From NCBI GenBank assembly GCA_910575265.1, contig CAJTEA010000006.1, positions 1-64,000 on the forward strand: 64,000 nt of DNA, written 5' to 3'. This document shows, in pieces, positions 7,105 through 14,854 of this stretch (positions within the stretch are counted from its first letter, which is position 1; each line of letters starts with the position of its first letter). A program made the position numbers and the translations under genes. Under the pieces are notes generated by a model. The model was not told the origin of the DNA, searched no databases, and worked only from the letters and a program-made list of their open reading frames with translations. Source of the stretch: Oscillospiraceae bacterium (GTDB lineage: Bacteria; Bacillota; Clostridia; Oscillospirales; Oscillospiraceae).

Positions 7105-8028
7105 ATGAGCGAAATAGTCATCGAAACAAAACAACTGACCAAACAGTACGGAACGCAAAAGAGCGTGGCGGAGCTGAACATCCATGTTCAAAGAGGCCGC
7201 ATCTATGGTCTGCTGGGCCGAAACGGAGCCGGAAAAACCACCACCATGAAGATGCTGCTGGGCCTGACCCAGCCCACGTCAGGGAAGGTGACGATCTGGG
7301 GGAAGTCCCTGCTGGGCAATGAGAAGAAGCTGCTGCCCCGCATCGGCAGCCTGATTGAATCCCCGGGCTTTTATCCCAACCTGACGGGAACGGAGAACCT
7401 ACGCATTTTCGCTGCCCTGCGGGGATTGAAAAACCAGAACGCCATCAAAAGCGCCCTGGAGCTGGTGGGCCTGCCCTACCGGGATAAAAAGCTCTTTTCC
7501 CAATACTCCCTGGGTATGAAGCAGCGGCTGGCCATCGCCCTGGCGGTCATGCACGACCCGGAGCTGCTGATTTTGGACGAACCCATCAACGGCCTGGACC
7601 CCATCGGCATCGCCGAGGTGCGCTCCTTCATCCGGGCACTGTGCGACGAGCGGGGCAAGACCATCCTGATCTCCAGTCACATTCTCTCCGAGGTGGCGCT
7701 GCTGGCGGATGACATCGGCATTATCGACCACGGTGTGCTGCTGGAGGAGGAGAGCCTTGCGGACCTGGAAGCCAAGAGCGACCGGTATATCCACTTCACC
7801 GTCTCCGACACGGGGCGGGCGGCGGAGATCTTGAGCAGTGCTTTCCACGAAAATCGGTTTACCGTACAGGACGGCCACCATCTGCGGATGGATTCTGCCA
7901 AGGTTCCTGTGGCAAAGATCGTTTCTGCCTTTGTGCAGAGCGGCCTGGAGGTGTCGGAGGCCGCGACCGTGGAGGAAAGCCTGGAGGATTACTTCAAGCG
8001 GGTGACCGGGGGTGAGGGGATTGCTTAA
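7105..8028 (+). CDS. Lantibiotic-type immunity ABC exporter, ATPase subunit
   Basis: A 307-residue ATPase: Walker A GRNGAGKT (38-45), signature YSLGMKQRLAIA, Walker B LLILDEPINGLDP, and switch His in SSHILSE. At the Q-loop position it has Glu (SLIESPGFYPNLTG), the E-loop described for lantibiotic-immunity ATPases such as NukF. The ~90-residue C-terminal domain is usual for BcrA/CprA-like proteins. The start is ATG 7105 after AAAGGAGG; an ORF continues upstream but without a ribosome site. First gene of a four-gene operon; the 3' end overlaps the next gene by 17 bp. Predicted to protect against nisin- or bacitracin-like peptides. Confidence 0.88.
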   Translation: MSEIVIETKQLTKQYGTQKSVAELNIHVQRGRIYGLLGRNGAGKTTTMKMLLGLTQPTSGKVTIWGKSLLGNEKKLLPRIGSLIESPGFYPNLTGTENLRIFAALRGLKNQNAIKSALELVGLPYRDKKLFSQYSLGMKQRLAIALAVMHDPELLILDEPINGLDPIGIAEVRSFIRALCDERGKTILISSHILSEVALLADDIGIIDHGVLLEEESLADLEAKSDRYIHFTVSDTGRAAEILSSAFHENRFTVQDGHHLRMDSAKVPVAKIVSAFVQSGLEVSEAATVEESLEDYFKRVTGGEGIA

Positions 8029-8809
8029 ACTGATTTCCTGTGAACTGGCGAAGCTGAAACGGAAGAAGTTCATTCCTTTTGTAATCCTCTCCGCACTCCT
8101 GTTCCCGCTCCCGCTGGCGCTGATGATGCTGACGCCCCGCATGATGGAGCGGTACGACACGAAAGCCGAGCTTTTTGACGACTTTTACCAGTTTGTCCTG
8201 GGCTATGGGGTGGAGCTGCTTCTGCCCTGCGTCATCGGCATCATCGCCGCCATGCTGTTCTTTATGGAACGGGACAACGACACCTTCAAAAATCTGCGGG
8301 CCATCCCGGTGACCAGCACCCAGATGATTTTTGCCAAAATTGTCGTTCTGTTTCTGTTCGGACTGATTTTCTGCCTGTCCACAGCTGCCGTCACCATTGT
8401 CTGCGGGGGCCTGATTGCCGAGGTGGGCGGGCTGGGCTATAAGCTGTGGGTAGCGGTGGAGATGGGAGTTTTCGTCACGGCGGGCACCCTGCCGCTGGTG
8501 GTGCTGGTGGTCTTTTTCAGCAAGACCTATATCTTCTCCGTTCTGCTGTGCATTTTTTACAGCGTGTTAAGCCTGACCGCCGAAAGCAGTTTCGGCGCCC
8601 TGCCGAAGTTTCTGTGCTGGCTGATGCCGATTCCCCTCACAAACCTCTGGTGCGCGGGGGATATGGTTCGGCATGGCGTCAAGGGCAGCCTGGGGGAACT
8701 GCAATACCTGATTCCCTCAACAATGCAGACCGTCTTGATTTTGAGTGCAATGACTGTCCTGTCCATTCTGCTGATTGATCGGCTGTATAAAAAGAGAGGG
8801 GGGAATTGA
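8012..8809 (+). CDS. Immunity ABC exporter, membrane subunit 1
   Basis: A 265-residue ABC-2 type permease with about six hydrophobic segments (for example FVILSALLFPLPLALMML and LPCVIGIIAAMLFFM). After the first helix pair comes the typical FMERDNDTFKNLRAIPVT stretch of lantibiotic-resistance permeases (EpiE/MutE/CprB type). The start is GTG 8012, within the end of the ATPase gene; TTG 8021 is an alternative. Probably pairs with the second permease as a heterodimer. Confidence 0.8.
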   Translation: MRGLLKLISCELAKLKRKKFIPFVILSALLFPLPLALMMLTPRMMERYDTKAELFDDFYQFVLGYGVELLLPCVIGIIAAMLFFMERDNDTFKNLRAIPVTSTQMIFAKIVVLFLFGLIFCLSTAAVTIVCGGLIAEVGGLGYKLWVAVEMGVFVTAGTLPLVVLVVFFSKTYIFSVLLCIFYSVLSLTAESSFGALPKFLCWLMPIPLTNLWCAGDMVRHGVKGSLGELQYLIPSTMQTVLILSAMTVLSILLIDRLYKKRGGN

Positions 8810-8810
8810 A

Positions 8811-9590
8811 ATGCTGGTATTGATGAAAACCGAGTTTTGGAAGCTGAAACGGTATCACATGGTCTGGGCAGGGGTTTTCCTGATGCTGCTGTCCGTCCTG
8901 CTGACCGTTTTCTCCACCACCGCCCAGGATGGAAGTGTATGGACCTTCTCCTTTTTCGTGGAGCAGGTCCTGAAGAACAACATCACAACGATTTTCCCCA
9001 TGTGCATTGCCTTGATTACCGGATATATCATCAGCCGGGAAGGGACGGACGACACGCTGAAGAACATTCTGACGGTCCCCCTGTCCTTTCCCGCTCTGCT
9101 AGCGGGCAAGCTGGCTGTCTGCGGGCTGCTCTCCCTGTTTCTGGGGATCGTCAGCACCGTGTTCACTGTGACGGCATCCTCCCTTTTGGGCTTCCCCGGC
9201 GGCGATTTTCCGGCAGTCATGCAGGCCGGGTTGCAGATCACGTTCAACTGCCTGTTCCTCTATATCGCGGTTCTGCCAATCATCGCCATCGCCGCCCGTA
9301 TCCCAAACGGGCACTTAATTGGAGCGGTGGTAGCCTTTGTCTACGGCTACGGCGGGATGTTTGCGGCGGGGAGCATGACCTTGGCGAATTTGTATCCCGT
9401 GACCGCAAGCATGGGGCTGATCGGATACCGCAGCTATGATGCGGCCGTCCATTGGAATCCGTTGCTTTGTATGCTCAGTTTGCTGGCCGCTCTGCTGATT
9501 GCTGCCGCTTTTGTGGCGACAGCAAAAAAAGGCGCGGCTCCAAAGACAGCAAAAAAGCCCAAGCGGGTCATCACAAAAAAAGGTTGGTAA
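8811..9590 (+). CDS. Immunity ABC exporter, membrane subunit 2
   Basis: A 259-residue permease of the same fold: hydrophobic segments, then ISREGTDDTLKNILTVPLSF, which aligns with FMERDNDTFKNLRAIPVT of the preceding protein, so the two are paralogues. It ends in a basic tail (AAPKTAKKPKRVITKKGW). ATG 8811 directly follows the upstream stop and has GAGAGGGGGGAA before it. It corresponds to the G/C subunit of NisFEG- or CprABC-type exporters. Confidence 0.8.
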   Translation: MLVLMKTEFWKLKRYHMVWAGVFLMLLSVLLTVFSTTAQDGSVWTFSFFVEQVLKNNITTIFPMCIALITGYIISREGTDDTLKNILTVPLSFPALLAGKLAVCGLLSLFLGIVSTVFTVTASSLLGFPGGDFPAVMQAGLQITFNCLFLYIAVLPIIAIAARIPNGHLIGAVVAFVYGYGGMFAAGSMTLANLYPVTASMGLIGYRSYDAAVHWNPLLCMLSLLAALLIAAAFVATAKKGAAPKTAKKPKRVITKKGW

Positions 9591-9605
9591 GGGGTGTCAA
9601 ACAAT

Positions 9606-9995
9606 ATGAAGAAAAAATTGAAAATCATAATAGGCGTCGTTGCTGTCTTTCTCATTGGTCTGGTCGGCTTTTGCGCATGGTTTCTCTCCGGCTCCGGCAG
9701 CGCCGAGTATTACGCCCAGATCGACAACACCAAGGTGGAACAGGTGGATTCTAACGGAGGCGTCATTAACTTCAAAGGCAACCTGCCCTATTCCTACACG
9801 CTGCTGTCCTATGATGAAAATGGGAGCGAGAAGGAGATCACTTTTGGAACATCCAGAGAACTGCGGGATGGGGCCTTTATCCGTCTGACCGTCATGCCGG
9901 TCCGGGGTGTCCTGGATTGGAGCGAGGTACAGTATGGCGAGCTTCCGGCAGCAGTACAGAATCACTATTCTGCTCCATCGGATGATGTAGGGTAA
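9606..9995 (+). CDS. YxeA-family (DUF1093) secreted or anchored protein
   Basis: 129 residues with an N-terminal hydrophobic segment (IIIGVVAVFLIGLVGFCAWFL), then YYAQIDNTKVEQVDSNG and YSYTLLSYDENGSEKEITFG. That pattern, with a small all-beta extracellular domain, is typical of the YxeA family. Members often lie beside peptide-resistance ABC exporters, but their molecular role is not known. ATG 9606 is preferred over GTG 9594, which would leave no room after the AAGGGG site. Last gene of the exporter operon. Confidence 0.7.
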   Translation: MKKKLKIIIGVVAVFLIGLVGFCAWFLSGSGSAEYYAQIDNTKVEQVDSNGGVINFKGNLPYSYTLLSYDENGSEKEITFGTSRELRDGAFIRLTVMPVRGVLDWSEVQYGELPAAVQNHYSAPSDDVG

Positions 9996-10039
9996 TTTCA
10001 GCGAATAACAGAAGTTCTATCCATTTAGGGCTTATTTTC

Positions 10040-10070
10040 TGCGGCGGTTTTATGAAAGCCGCCGCATTTC
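10040..10070 (+). terminator. Terminator of the exporter operon
   Basis: A 12-bp stem (tgcggcggtttt / gaaagccgccgca, one G-T pair) with a three-base loop, followed by TTTCTATTT. It lies 45 bases past the YxeA-like stop. The gap 9996-10340 holds this hairpin, a second one at 10220-10254, and no gene that I can support. Confidence 0.8.
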
Positions 10071-10219
10071 TATTTGCTTTCTCGACATATTAGGGGAATG
10101 CCGCCATGCGATTACAGATAGATAGGCGCTTGTCAAAAAAAGCCTGACCCCTACAGCGGCGCACTCCACCCAAGATTGCGAAAATAGTCATTTTCTGACG
10201 ACTCATAATGTCGTCCCCG

Positions 10220-10254
10220 GCGCCCGAACAGTCTTGCACTGTCCGGGCGCTTTT
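10220..10254 (+). terminator. Second hairpin with T run before the sigma-like genes
   Basis: gcgcccg-a-acagt pairs with actgt-c-cgggcgc around a five-base loop, then TTTT. It insulates the exporter cargo from the downstream mobilization module. Confidence 0.65.
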
Positions 10255-10340
10255 CTATACCCAGGCCAGCAACACCGGCCCCGCTGCCGCTCCCCGCCCC
10301 CTTCGTTCAGACCCCAAAAATCTGAACGGAGGAAAGGACG

Positions 10341-10736
10341 ATGGAAATTACCATCAACTACTGTGGGCAGGCCGTGTCCGTTTCGGTAGAGGTCTACGAA
10401 TATCTCACCCAGGCCGACCACAAGGCGGAGAACCTTGCCCATGAACAACGGCGGCACTGGGATGGGCGTGAGTGTGATGAGTACATAATCAGCACCGAGG
10501 GCCGCTTGTCCTACTGTGCTACCCCGGAGGAATTGGTCTGCCAGCGGGAAACGCTGGATGAAATTCTGGCGGTGCTGGCTCTCTGCACTCCCACCCAGCG
10601 GGAGCGGTTCTTACTCTATGCCCTGTATGATTTCAGCTATGCGGAGATTGCCGAGATGTGCGGCTGCTCCAAGTACGCAGTCCGCGACAGCATTGTGGCG
10701 GTAAGAAAAATTTTTCAAACTTTTTTCAGAAAGTGA
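10341..10736 (+). CDS. Sigma-70 region-4-like protein 1
   Basis: 131 residues with GGAGG before the start. The C-terminal half is a region-4-like helix-turn-helix: LDEILAVLALCTPTQRERFLLYALYDFSYAEIAEMCGCSKYAVRDSIVAVRKIF. There is no region 2, so it cannot recognise a -10 box alone. Proteins of this type are common in clostridial integrative elements and are thought to regulate transfer genes, but none has a proven role that I can cite here. First of three consecutive homologues; separated from the second by a terminator. Confidence 0.7.
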   Translation: MEITINYCGQAVSVSVEVYEYLTQADHKAENLAHEQRRHWDGRECDEYIISTEGRLSYCATPEELVCQRETLDEILAVLALCTPTQRERFLLYALYDFSYAEIAEMCGCSKYAVRDSIVAVRKIFQTFFRK

Positions 10737-10792
10737 CCCCACGATAGGCCCCCTAAGTGGCTACCAGGTGAGGGGCGTTCGCTCCATCACCG

Positions 10793-10832
10793 GGAGGGAC
10801 AAGCAGTTTCGACTGCTTGTCCCTCCTGTCAT
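10793..10832 (+). terminator. Strong hairpin between sigma-like genes 1 and 2
   Basis: A perfect 15-bp stem (ggagggacaagcagt / actgcttgtccctcc) closed by a TTCG tetraloop, then TGTCATTT. Because it lies just before the next ribosome site, it could also act as an attenuator. Confidence 0.75.
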
Positions 10833-10845
10833 TTAGGAGGTCAAA

Positions 10846-11298
10846 ATGAAAGTTATCAATTTGCGGCTCTACTATCCCCACTATGAGCAGGACAAGCTAG
10901 TGGAGGTCAGCGAGGAAGTCTTTGACGTGCTGTGCCAGTCCGTCAGGGAAATGCGGAACCATGAGCGCCGCAAGCGTTACCATCGGGCCTATTACTCACT
11001 GGACGCTTACGACTGGACGGAAAACTATGCGCTGGAACACAGCCCGTCCCCGGAGCAGCTTGTCATGCTGGCGGAGGAACAGGCCGAGCGTGACCGGCTG
11101 GCCTCTGCCTTGCGGGAGGCCCTGGCCCACGCCACTCCCACCCAAGCCCGCCGGATTTGCGCCTATTACATGGGAGGGCTGACACAACAGCAGATCGCAG
11201 ACCGTGAGCACGTTCACAACAGCAACGTGTGTCTGTCCATCCGCCGTGGTCTGTGCAATCTGCGCCGCTACTACGCAGACCACCCCCAGGGAAAGTGA
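10846..11298 (+). CDS. Sigma-70 region-4-like protein 2
   Basis: 150 residues starting MKVINLRLYYPHYEQDKLVEV, with a strong TTTAGGAGG site. The C-terminal part (ATPTQARRICAYYMGGLTQQQIADREHVHNSNVCLSIRRGLCNLR) is a region-4-like helix-turn-helix. It shares the opening strand (INLR.YYP.Y..D...EV) and the CTPTQ/ATPTQ/LSPTQ hinge with its neighbours. No catalytic motif. Probably a transcription regulator of the element. Confidence 0.7.
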   Translation: MKVINLRLYYPHYEQDKLVEVSEEVFDVLCQSVREMRNHERRKRYHRAYYSLDAYDWTENYALEHSPSPEQLVMLAEEQAERDRLASALREALAHATPTQARRICAYYMGGLTQQQIADREHVHNSNVCLSIRRGLCNLRRYYADHPQGK

Positions 11299-11305
11299 GG
11301 GCGGC

Positions 11306-11767
11306 ATGGCGATTATCAATTTACGAAAGCACTACTACCCGCTCTACACCAAGGACACTTTCATTGAAGTGCCGGACGAGGTTGCCGCCGTCATGGAGGA
11401 ATGTCGGCTCTATGAGAACCGGCAGGAGGGCCGGAAAAGTTACTATCACGTTTACTCTATGGATTGCAGCCCCGGCATTGAAAACCACGCTATGTTTCTG
11501 GTGCAGTCCCCGGAAGATTTGATTATCCAGGAGATTGACGATGCCGCTGAAGAACTGCTGCTGGAACGTCTGGCAGAGGCCATTACCCATCTGTCCCCCA
11601 CCCAGGCGAGGCGGCTCCATGCCCGGTTTGCCTTGGAGAAAAAGTTTCGGGAGATAGCGGCGGACGAAGGCATCAGCGGAAGTTGTGCCTGTGACAGTGT
11701 GACCGGCGCACTCAAAAAGTTACAGAAGATTTTCGCCAAAAATGGCTGGCTGGAAAAGGAGGATTGA
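11306..11767 (+). CDS. Sigma-70 region-4-like protein 3
   Basis: 153 residues, MAIINLRKHYYPLYTKDTFIEV at the start and LSPTQARRLHARFALEKKFREIAADEGISGSCACDSVTGALKKLQKIF at the helix-turn-helix. It is clearly homologous to protein 2 over the whole length. ATG 11306 is chosen because the N terminus then aligns with protein 2, although its ribosome site is weak (GTGAGGG). It lies seven bases after the previous stop, which suggests coupled translation. Confidence 0.7.
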   Translation: MAIINLRKHYYPLYTKDTFIEVPDEVAAVMEECRLYENRQEGRKSYYHVYSMDCSPGIENHAMFLVQSPEDLIIQEIDDAAEELLLERLAEAITHLSPTQARRLHARFALEKKFREIAADEGISGSCACDSVTGALKKLQKIFAKNGWLEKED

Positions 11768-11772
11768 CTTAC

Positions 11773-12042
11773 ATGGACAAATCGCCAGAGGAACAGAAAG
11801 TGGAAAAGAAAATCAGTCAGTTACAGAACCAGCAAAAGATTTTGCTGAACCGAAAGCGCAACGAGGAACGCAGGGCCAGGACGCACCGGCTGATTGAGCG
11901 TGGGGCCATTTTGGAGGCCGTTTTCCCCGCCGTTGTCGGCATGGAGGGCGAGGAAGTCAAGGCGTTCCTGATTGCCCTCTCCCGTCTGCCGGGGGCGAGG
12001 GAACTTGCAGAAAAAACACTGAAAAACGAAGGTGGGAAGTAA
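11773..12042 (+). CDS. DUF3847-like small protein
   Basis: 89 residues, mostly helical and charged: KVEKKISQLQNQQKILLNRKRNEERRARTHRLIERGAILEAV, then a short second helix region FLIALSRLPGARELAEKTLK. This looks like DUF3847, a family that sits next to relaxase genes in clostridial mobilizable elements. Start ATG 11773 has AAGGAGG ten bases upstream. The role may be as a relaxosome accessory, by position only. Confidence 0.65.
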   Translation: MDKSPEEQKVEKKISQLQNQQKILLNRKRNEERRARTHRLIERGAILEAVFPAVVGMEGEEVKAFLIALSRLPGARELAEKTLKNEGGK

Positions 12043-12056
12043 CTCTTAGTCCGAAT

Positions 12057-12198
12057 GGCGCACTTATACACCGTGGCCGGTGTTGTGCGCCCTGCCGGGG
12101 GTTGTTGCGTCCTTCGGACGTGGGGGTTGACACCCCCAAACCCCCGCACCCCCGCCAGAAAGTGACACCCGCGACCCGACTGTCACTTTCCGGCGGGG
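12057..12198 (+). other. oriT region with RSF1010-type nic motif
   Basis: acaccgtggccggtgt (12068-12083) is a perfect 6-bp-stem hairpin, and GTGCGCCCT follows at 12085-12093. An inverted repeat just upstream of (A)AGTGCGCCCT is the known nic layout of RSF1010/MobQ systems; nicking would be between G12089 and C12090. Downstream are small hairpins (12108-12120, 12122-12137) and a large one: an 18-bp stem with one mismatch at 12150-12167 / 12181-12198. It lies directly before the relaxase gene. Confidence 0.75.
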
Positions 12199-12231
12199 CC
12201 AATATCCAGCACTGATAGGAGGTGCATTTTT

Positions 12232-13662
12232 ACGGCAATTTTTCACTGTCCCATCCAAATCATTCAGCGGAGCCAGGGCAAGTCCGCTGTGGCCGCTGCC
12301 GCTTATCGGAGCGGCGAAAAGCTGGTGAATGAGTGGGACGGCTTGACCCATGACTACACCCGCAAAGGCGGCGTTGTCCATGTTGAAATCATGTTGCCCT
12401 CTCACGCCCCGCCGGAGTTTCAAGACCGCTCCACCCTCTGGAACAGCGTGGAGCAAATCGAGAAATCCAGCACCGCCCAGCTTGCCAGGGAAATTGAAGT
12501 GGCCTTGCCGGTTGAGTTGTCCAGGGCGGAGCAGCTTGCCCTTGTCCGCTCTTTCGTGAAAGACAATTTTGTTGACGCTGGAATGTGCGCCGACTTTGCC
12601 ATCCACGACAAGGGAACCGGCAATTCTCATGCCCATATTATGCTGACAATTCGGCCCATAAAAGAAAATGGGAAATGGGGGGCGAAGTGCCGCAAGGTGT
12701 ACGATCTGGACGGCCAGGGCCAGCGCATCCCAGACGGCAAAGGCGGCTGGAAAAGTCACCGGGAGGACACCACGGACTGGAACCAGCGGGGCAACGCCGA
12801 GAAGTGGCGGGCGGCGTGGGCCGCTTATACTAACCGGGCTTTGGAGGCCGCAGGCAGGCCGGAACGCATCGACCACCGCAGTTACAAGAGGCAGGGTGTT
12901 GACAAAATTCCAACCGTCCACATGGGGCCTGCCGCCAGCCAGATGGAGCGCCGGGGTATCCAGACAGAGAAAGGCAATATCAACCGGGAAATCGCCGCTG
13001 ACAACAAGCTGCTGAAAGAAATCAAGGCCCGCATTACCCGGCTTTACAACTGGAGCAAGGAGCAATCTGCCCAGTCCCAGGGCCGGGAGAGCATCATGGA
13101 TTTTCTTTTCCAGGCAAGACAGGACACCGCCCCGGCCTCTCAATATGCCAAGGTCAAAGCGCTCAAAGAAAATGTTGCGCTGTTCAATTTTTTGCAGGCA
13201 AACGGGATTTCGTCTATGCCAGAACTTTACGAAAAAGTTTCTGCTATGAACAGCGGCTATTATGATTTGCGCGGCAAAATTGTCAAGGCCGAGCACCGGT
13301 TGTCGGTGCTGGATGAACGACTGGAAATGTGGGCGCAGTATCAGAAATACAAGTCCGTCCGCCAGAAATTGGACAAGGTTGCTCCAGCCAAACAGGAGCA
13401 ATTCGAGCAGCAGCACAGCGCCGACCTTGCCCTGTTCGATGCCGCCGTCCGCTACCTGGACACGCTGAAAGCCTCTGGCGAGGCCATCACCCCCAAGGCG
13501 TGGAGGGCCGAGTCACAAAAGCTGACCGCCGAGAAAGATGCTGACTATCTGAAAATGCGGGATATGCGGGAGGACATTAAGGCGGTTGAAACTCTGAAAA
13601 AGACCGCCGAGCGCCTTGCCAGGGAGGGCCAGACCCAGCGCAGGGAGGAACAAGAGCGATGA
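12232..13662 (+). CDS. MobA/MobL (MobQ-type) relaxase
   Basis: A 476-residue relaxase that nicks oriT and pilots DNA transfer. Homologues begin MAIxHC; here the matching frame reads ACG-GCA-ATT-TTT-CAC-TGT (T/M-AIFHCPIQIIQRSQGKS), with AGGAGG nine bases before the ACG at 12232. No ATG, GTG or TTG fits that position; ATT 12226 is closer to the ribosome site, and GTG 12289 would cut off the first strand. Catalytic Tyr is expected in AAAAYRSGEKL; the metal-binding His motif is in GNSHAHIML. The C-terminal third is a long charged helical region. It overlaps the next gene by ATGA. Confidence 0.85.
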   Translation, partial: TAIFHCPIQIIQRSQGKSAVAAAAYRSGEKLVNEWDGLTHDYTRKGGVVHVEIMLPSHAPPEFQDRSTLWNSVEQIEKSSTAQLAREIEVALPVELSRAEQLALVRSFVKDNFVDAGMCADFAIHDKGTGNSHAHIMLTIRPIKENGKWGAKCRKVYDLDGQGQRIPDGKGGWKSHREDTTDWNQRGNAEKWRAAWAAYTNRALEAAGRPERIDHRSYKRQGVDKIPTVHMGPAASQMERRGIQTEKGNINREIAADNKLLKEIKARITRLYNWSKEQSAQSQGRESIMDFLFQARQDTAPASQYAKVKALKENVALFNFLQANGISSMPELYEKVSAMNSGYYDLRGKIVKAEHRLSVLDERLEMWAQYQKYKSVRQKLDKVAPAKQEQFEQQHSADLALFDAAVRYLDTLKASGEAITPKAWRAESQKLTAEKDADYLKMRDMREDIKAVETLKKTAERLAREGQTQRREEQER

Positions 13663-13997
13663 CCTATCAGCAATATCGGGCCGTCCGGCGATTGGTACAT
13701 AGCTGCTGCAACTACCAGGACGGCAACTGCCTCCGGCTGGACGATGGGGAGGAATGCGTTTGTGTTCAAAGCATTTCCTATTCGCTGATCTGCCGCTGGT
13801 TTCGGGCCGCTGTGCTGCCGCAGGATGAAAGTCTGTGTGCCGTTCTGCTCCATCGGGAGGACATGAAGAAATGTGTCCTGTGTGGAGGCTGGTACATTCC
13901 AAAGTCGAACCAGGCCAAATATTGCCCCGTCTGCGCCAAACAGGAGCAGCGGCGAAAGACCTGTGAGCGAGTGCGCCGACATAGGGCTGGTATGTAA
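13659..13997 (+). CDS. Cys-rich VLP-type protein
   Basis: 112 residues with many cysteines: HSCCNYQDGNCL, ECVCVQ, then KKCVLCGGWYIPKSNQAKYCPVCAKQEQRR, a four-Cys zinc-ribbon-like unit near the C terminus, followed by an Arg-rich tail. The pattern matches the family called cysteine-rich VLP found beside relaxases in clostridial elements. Translationally coupled to the relaxase. Likely a DNA- or zinc-binding accessory protein; function unproven. Confidence 0.65.
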   Translation: MTYQQYRAVRRLVHSCCNYQDGNCLRLDDGEECVCVQSISYSLICRWFRAAVLPQDESLCAVLLHREDMKKCVLCGGWYIPKSNQAKYCPVCAKQEQRRKTCERVRRHRAGM

Positions 13998-14016
13998 CGC
14001 TTTAGGCCCAAAACAC

Positions 14017-14040
14017 CCTTGATATTTCAAGGCTTTCCGG
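14017..14040 (+). repeat. Palindrome and 16-bp copy of a left-end sequence
   Basis: ccttgatatttcaagg (14017-14032) is a 6-bp-stem palindrome. tttcaaggctttccgg (14025-14040) is the exact complement of ccggaaagccttgaaa at 4683-4698, just inside the left end of the element. The stretch 13998-14125 holds no gene. Confidence 0.55.
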
Positions 14041-14125
14041 GCGCAGTCAATAGGGGGCCTGTATGTTTCCATTCCGAACCCCAAAAACGGCCCTCTAACG
14101 GCCCACAAATCGGGAGGTGAACACG

Positions 14126-14854
14126 ATTGCTGATTACATGACAGCGGACACCAAGCCGCTCCCCTATTTGCCCTACCCCCGTTTCCTGCTGGGGGCCGAC
14201 CTGACGCAGACCGCCAAGGTGCTGTATGCCGTCCTGTTGGACAGGTCAAACCTCTCCCGCGCCAACGGCTGGACGGACGAGGACGGAAATATCTTTGTGG
14301 TTTTTCCGCTCAATAAGCTGGCTGACATGGTGGACAAAGGCCCCACCACCGTCAAGACGACGCTGACCGAGTTGGAGGCGGCGGGACTGATTGAACGGCG
14401 GCGCTGTGGGAACGGGATGCCTAATCGCATCTATGTGAAACAACCAGACAGCCAAGATATTGACCGTCTGATGGACAGAAAACCGGCCACCAGACAGCCG
14501 GAAAATCGGCCCTCTGATGGCCGGAAAATTGACCGTCAGATAGCCGGAAAACTGGCCCCTAATAAAATAAGTAATAGTAACTTAAAGAATAACTTGAGTG
14601 GAGTGAGTGAGAGCGCCCGCATTTTGGGCCGCTATGGAAACGTCTTTTTGACCGAGGCGGAGTTATCCGAACTGCAAGCCGATTTTCCCGCCGTCTGGCA
14701 GGAGTACATCGAGCGATTATCCGAGTACATGGCTTCTACCGGCAAGACCTACAAGAGCCACGCCGCCACCATTCGCCGCTGGGCCAAGGAGGACAGGCGC
14801 AAGGGCAAGGGCGGCATATCTGATTATTCGTGCAAGGAGGGCGAGAGCCTATGA
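14126..14854 (+). CDS. RepA_N-type replication initiator
   Basis: The N-terminal domain (LPYLPYPRFLLGADLTQTAKVLYAVLLDRSNLSRANGW, then VFPLNKLADMVDKGPTTVKTTLTELEAAGLIERRR) is the winged-helix of RepA_N initiators. A low-complexity linker and a C-terminal helical region (YIERLSEYMASTGKTYKSHAATIRRWAKED) follow. Homologues start M-ADY; here that codon is ATT (14126) eight bases after GGGAGG. GTG 14117 lies inside the ribosome site and ATG 14138 is 20 bases away. It presumably lets the excised circle replicate. Overlaps the DnaC-like gene by ATGA. Confidence 0.75.
   Translation: MADYMTADTKPLPYLPYPRFLLGADLTQTAKVLYAVLLDRSNLSRANGWTDEDGNIFVVFPLNKLADMVDKGPTTVKTTLTELEAAGLIERRRCGNGMPNRIYVKQPDSQDIDRLMDRKPATRQPENRPSDGRKIDRQIAGKLAPNKISNSNLKNNLSGVSESARILGRYGNVFLTEAELSELQADFPAVWQEYIERLSEYMASTGKTYKSHAATIRRWAKEDRRKGKGGISDYSCKEGESL

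Noticed and set aside
12064-13416. 450-residue minus-strand open frame
   Set aside because: Antisense to the relaxase and oriT, low complexity, no start signal.
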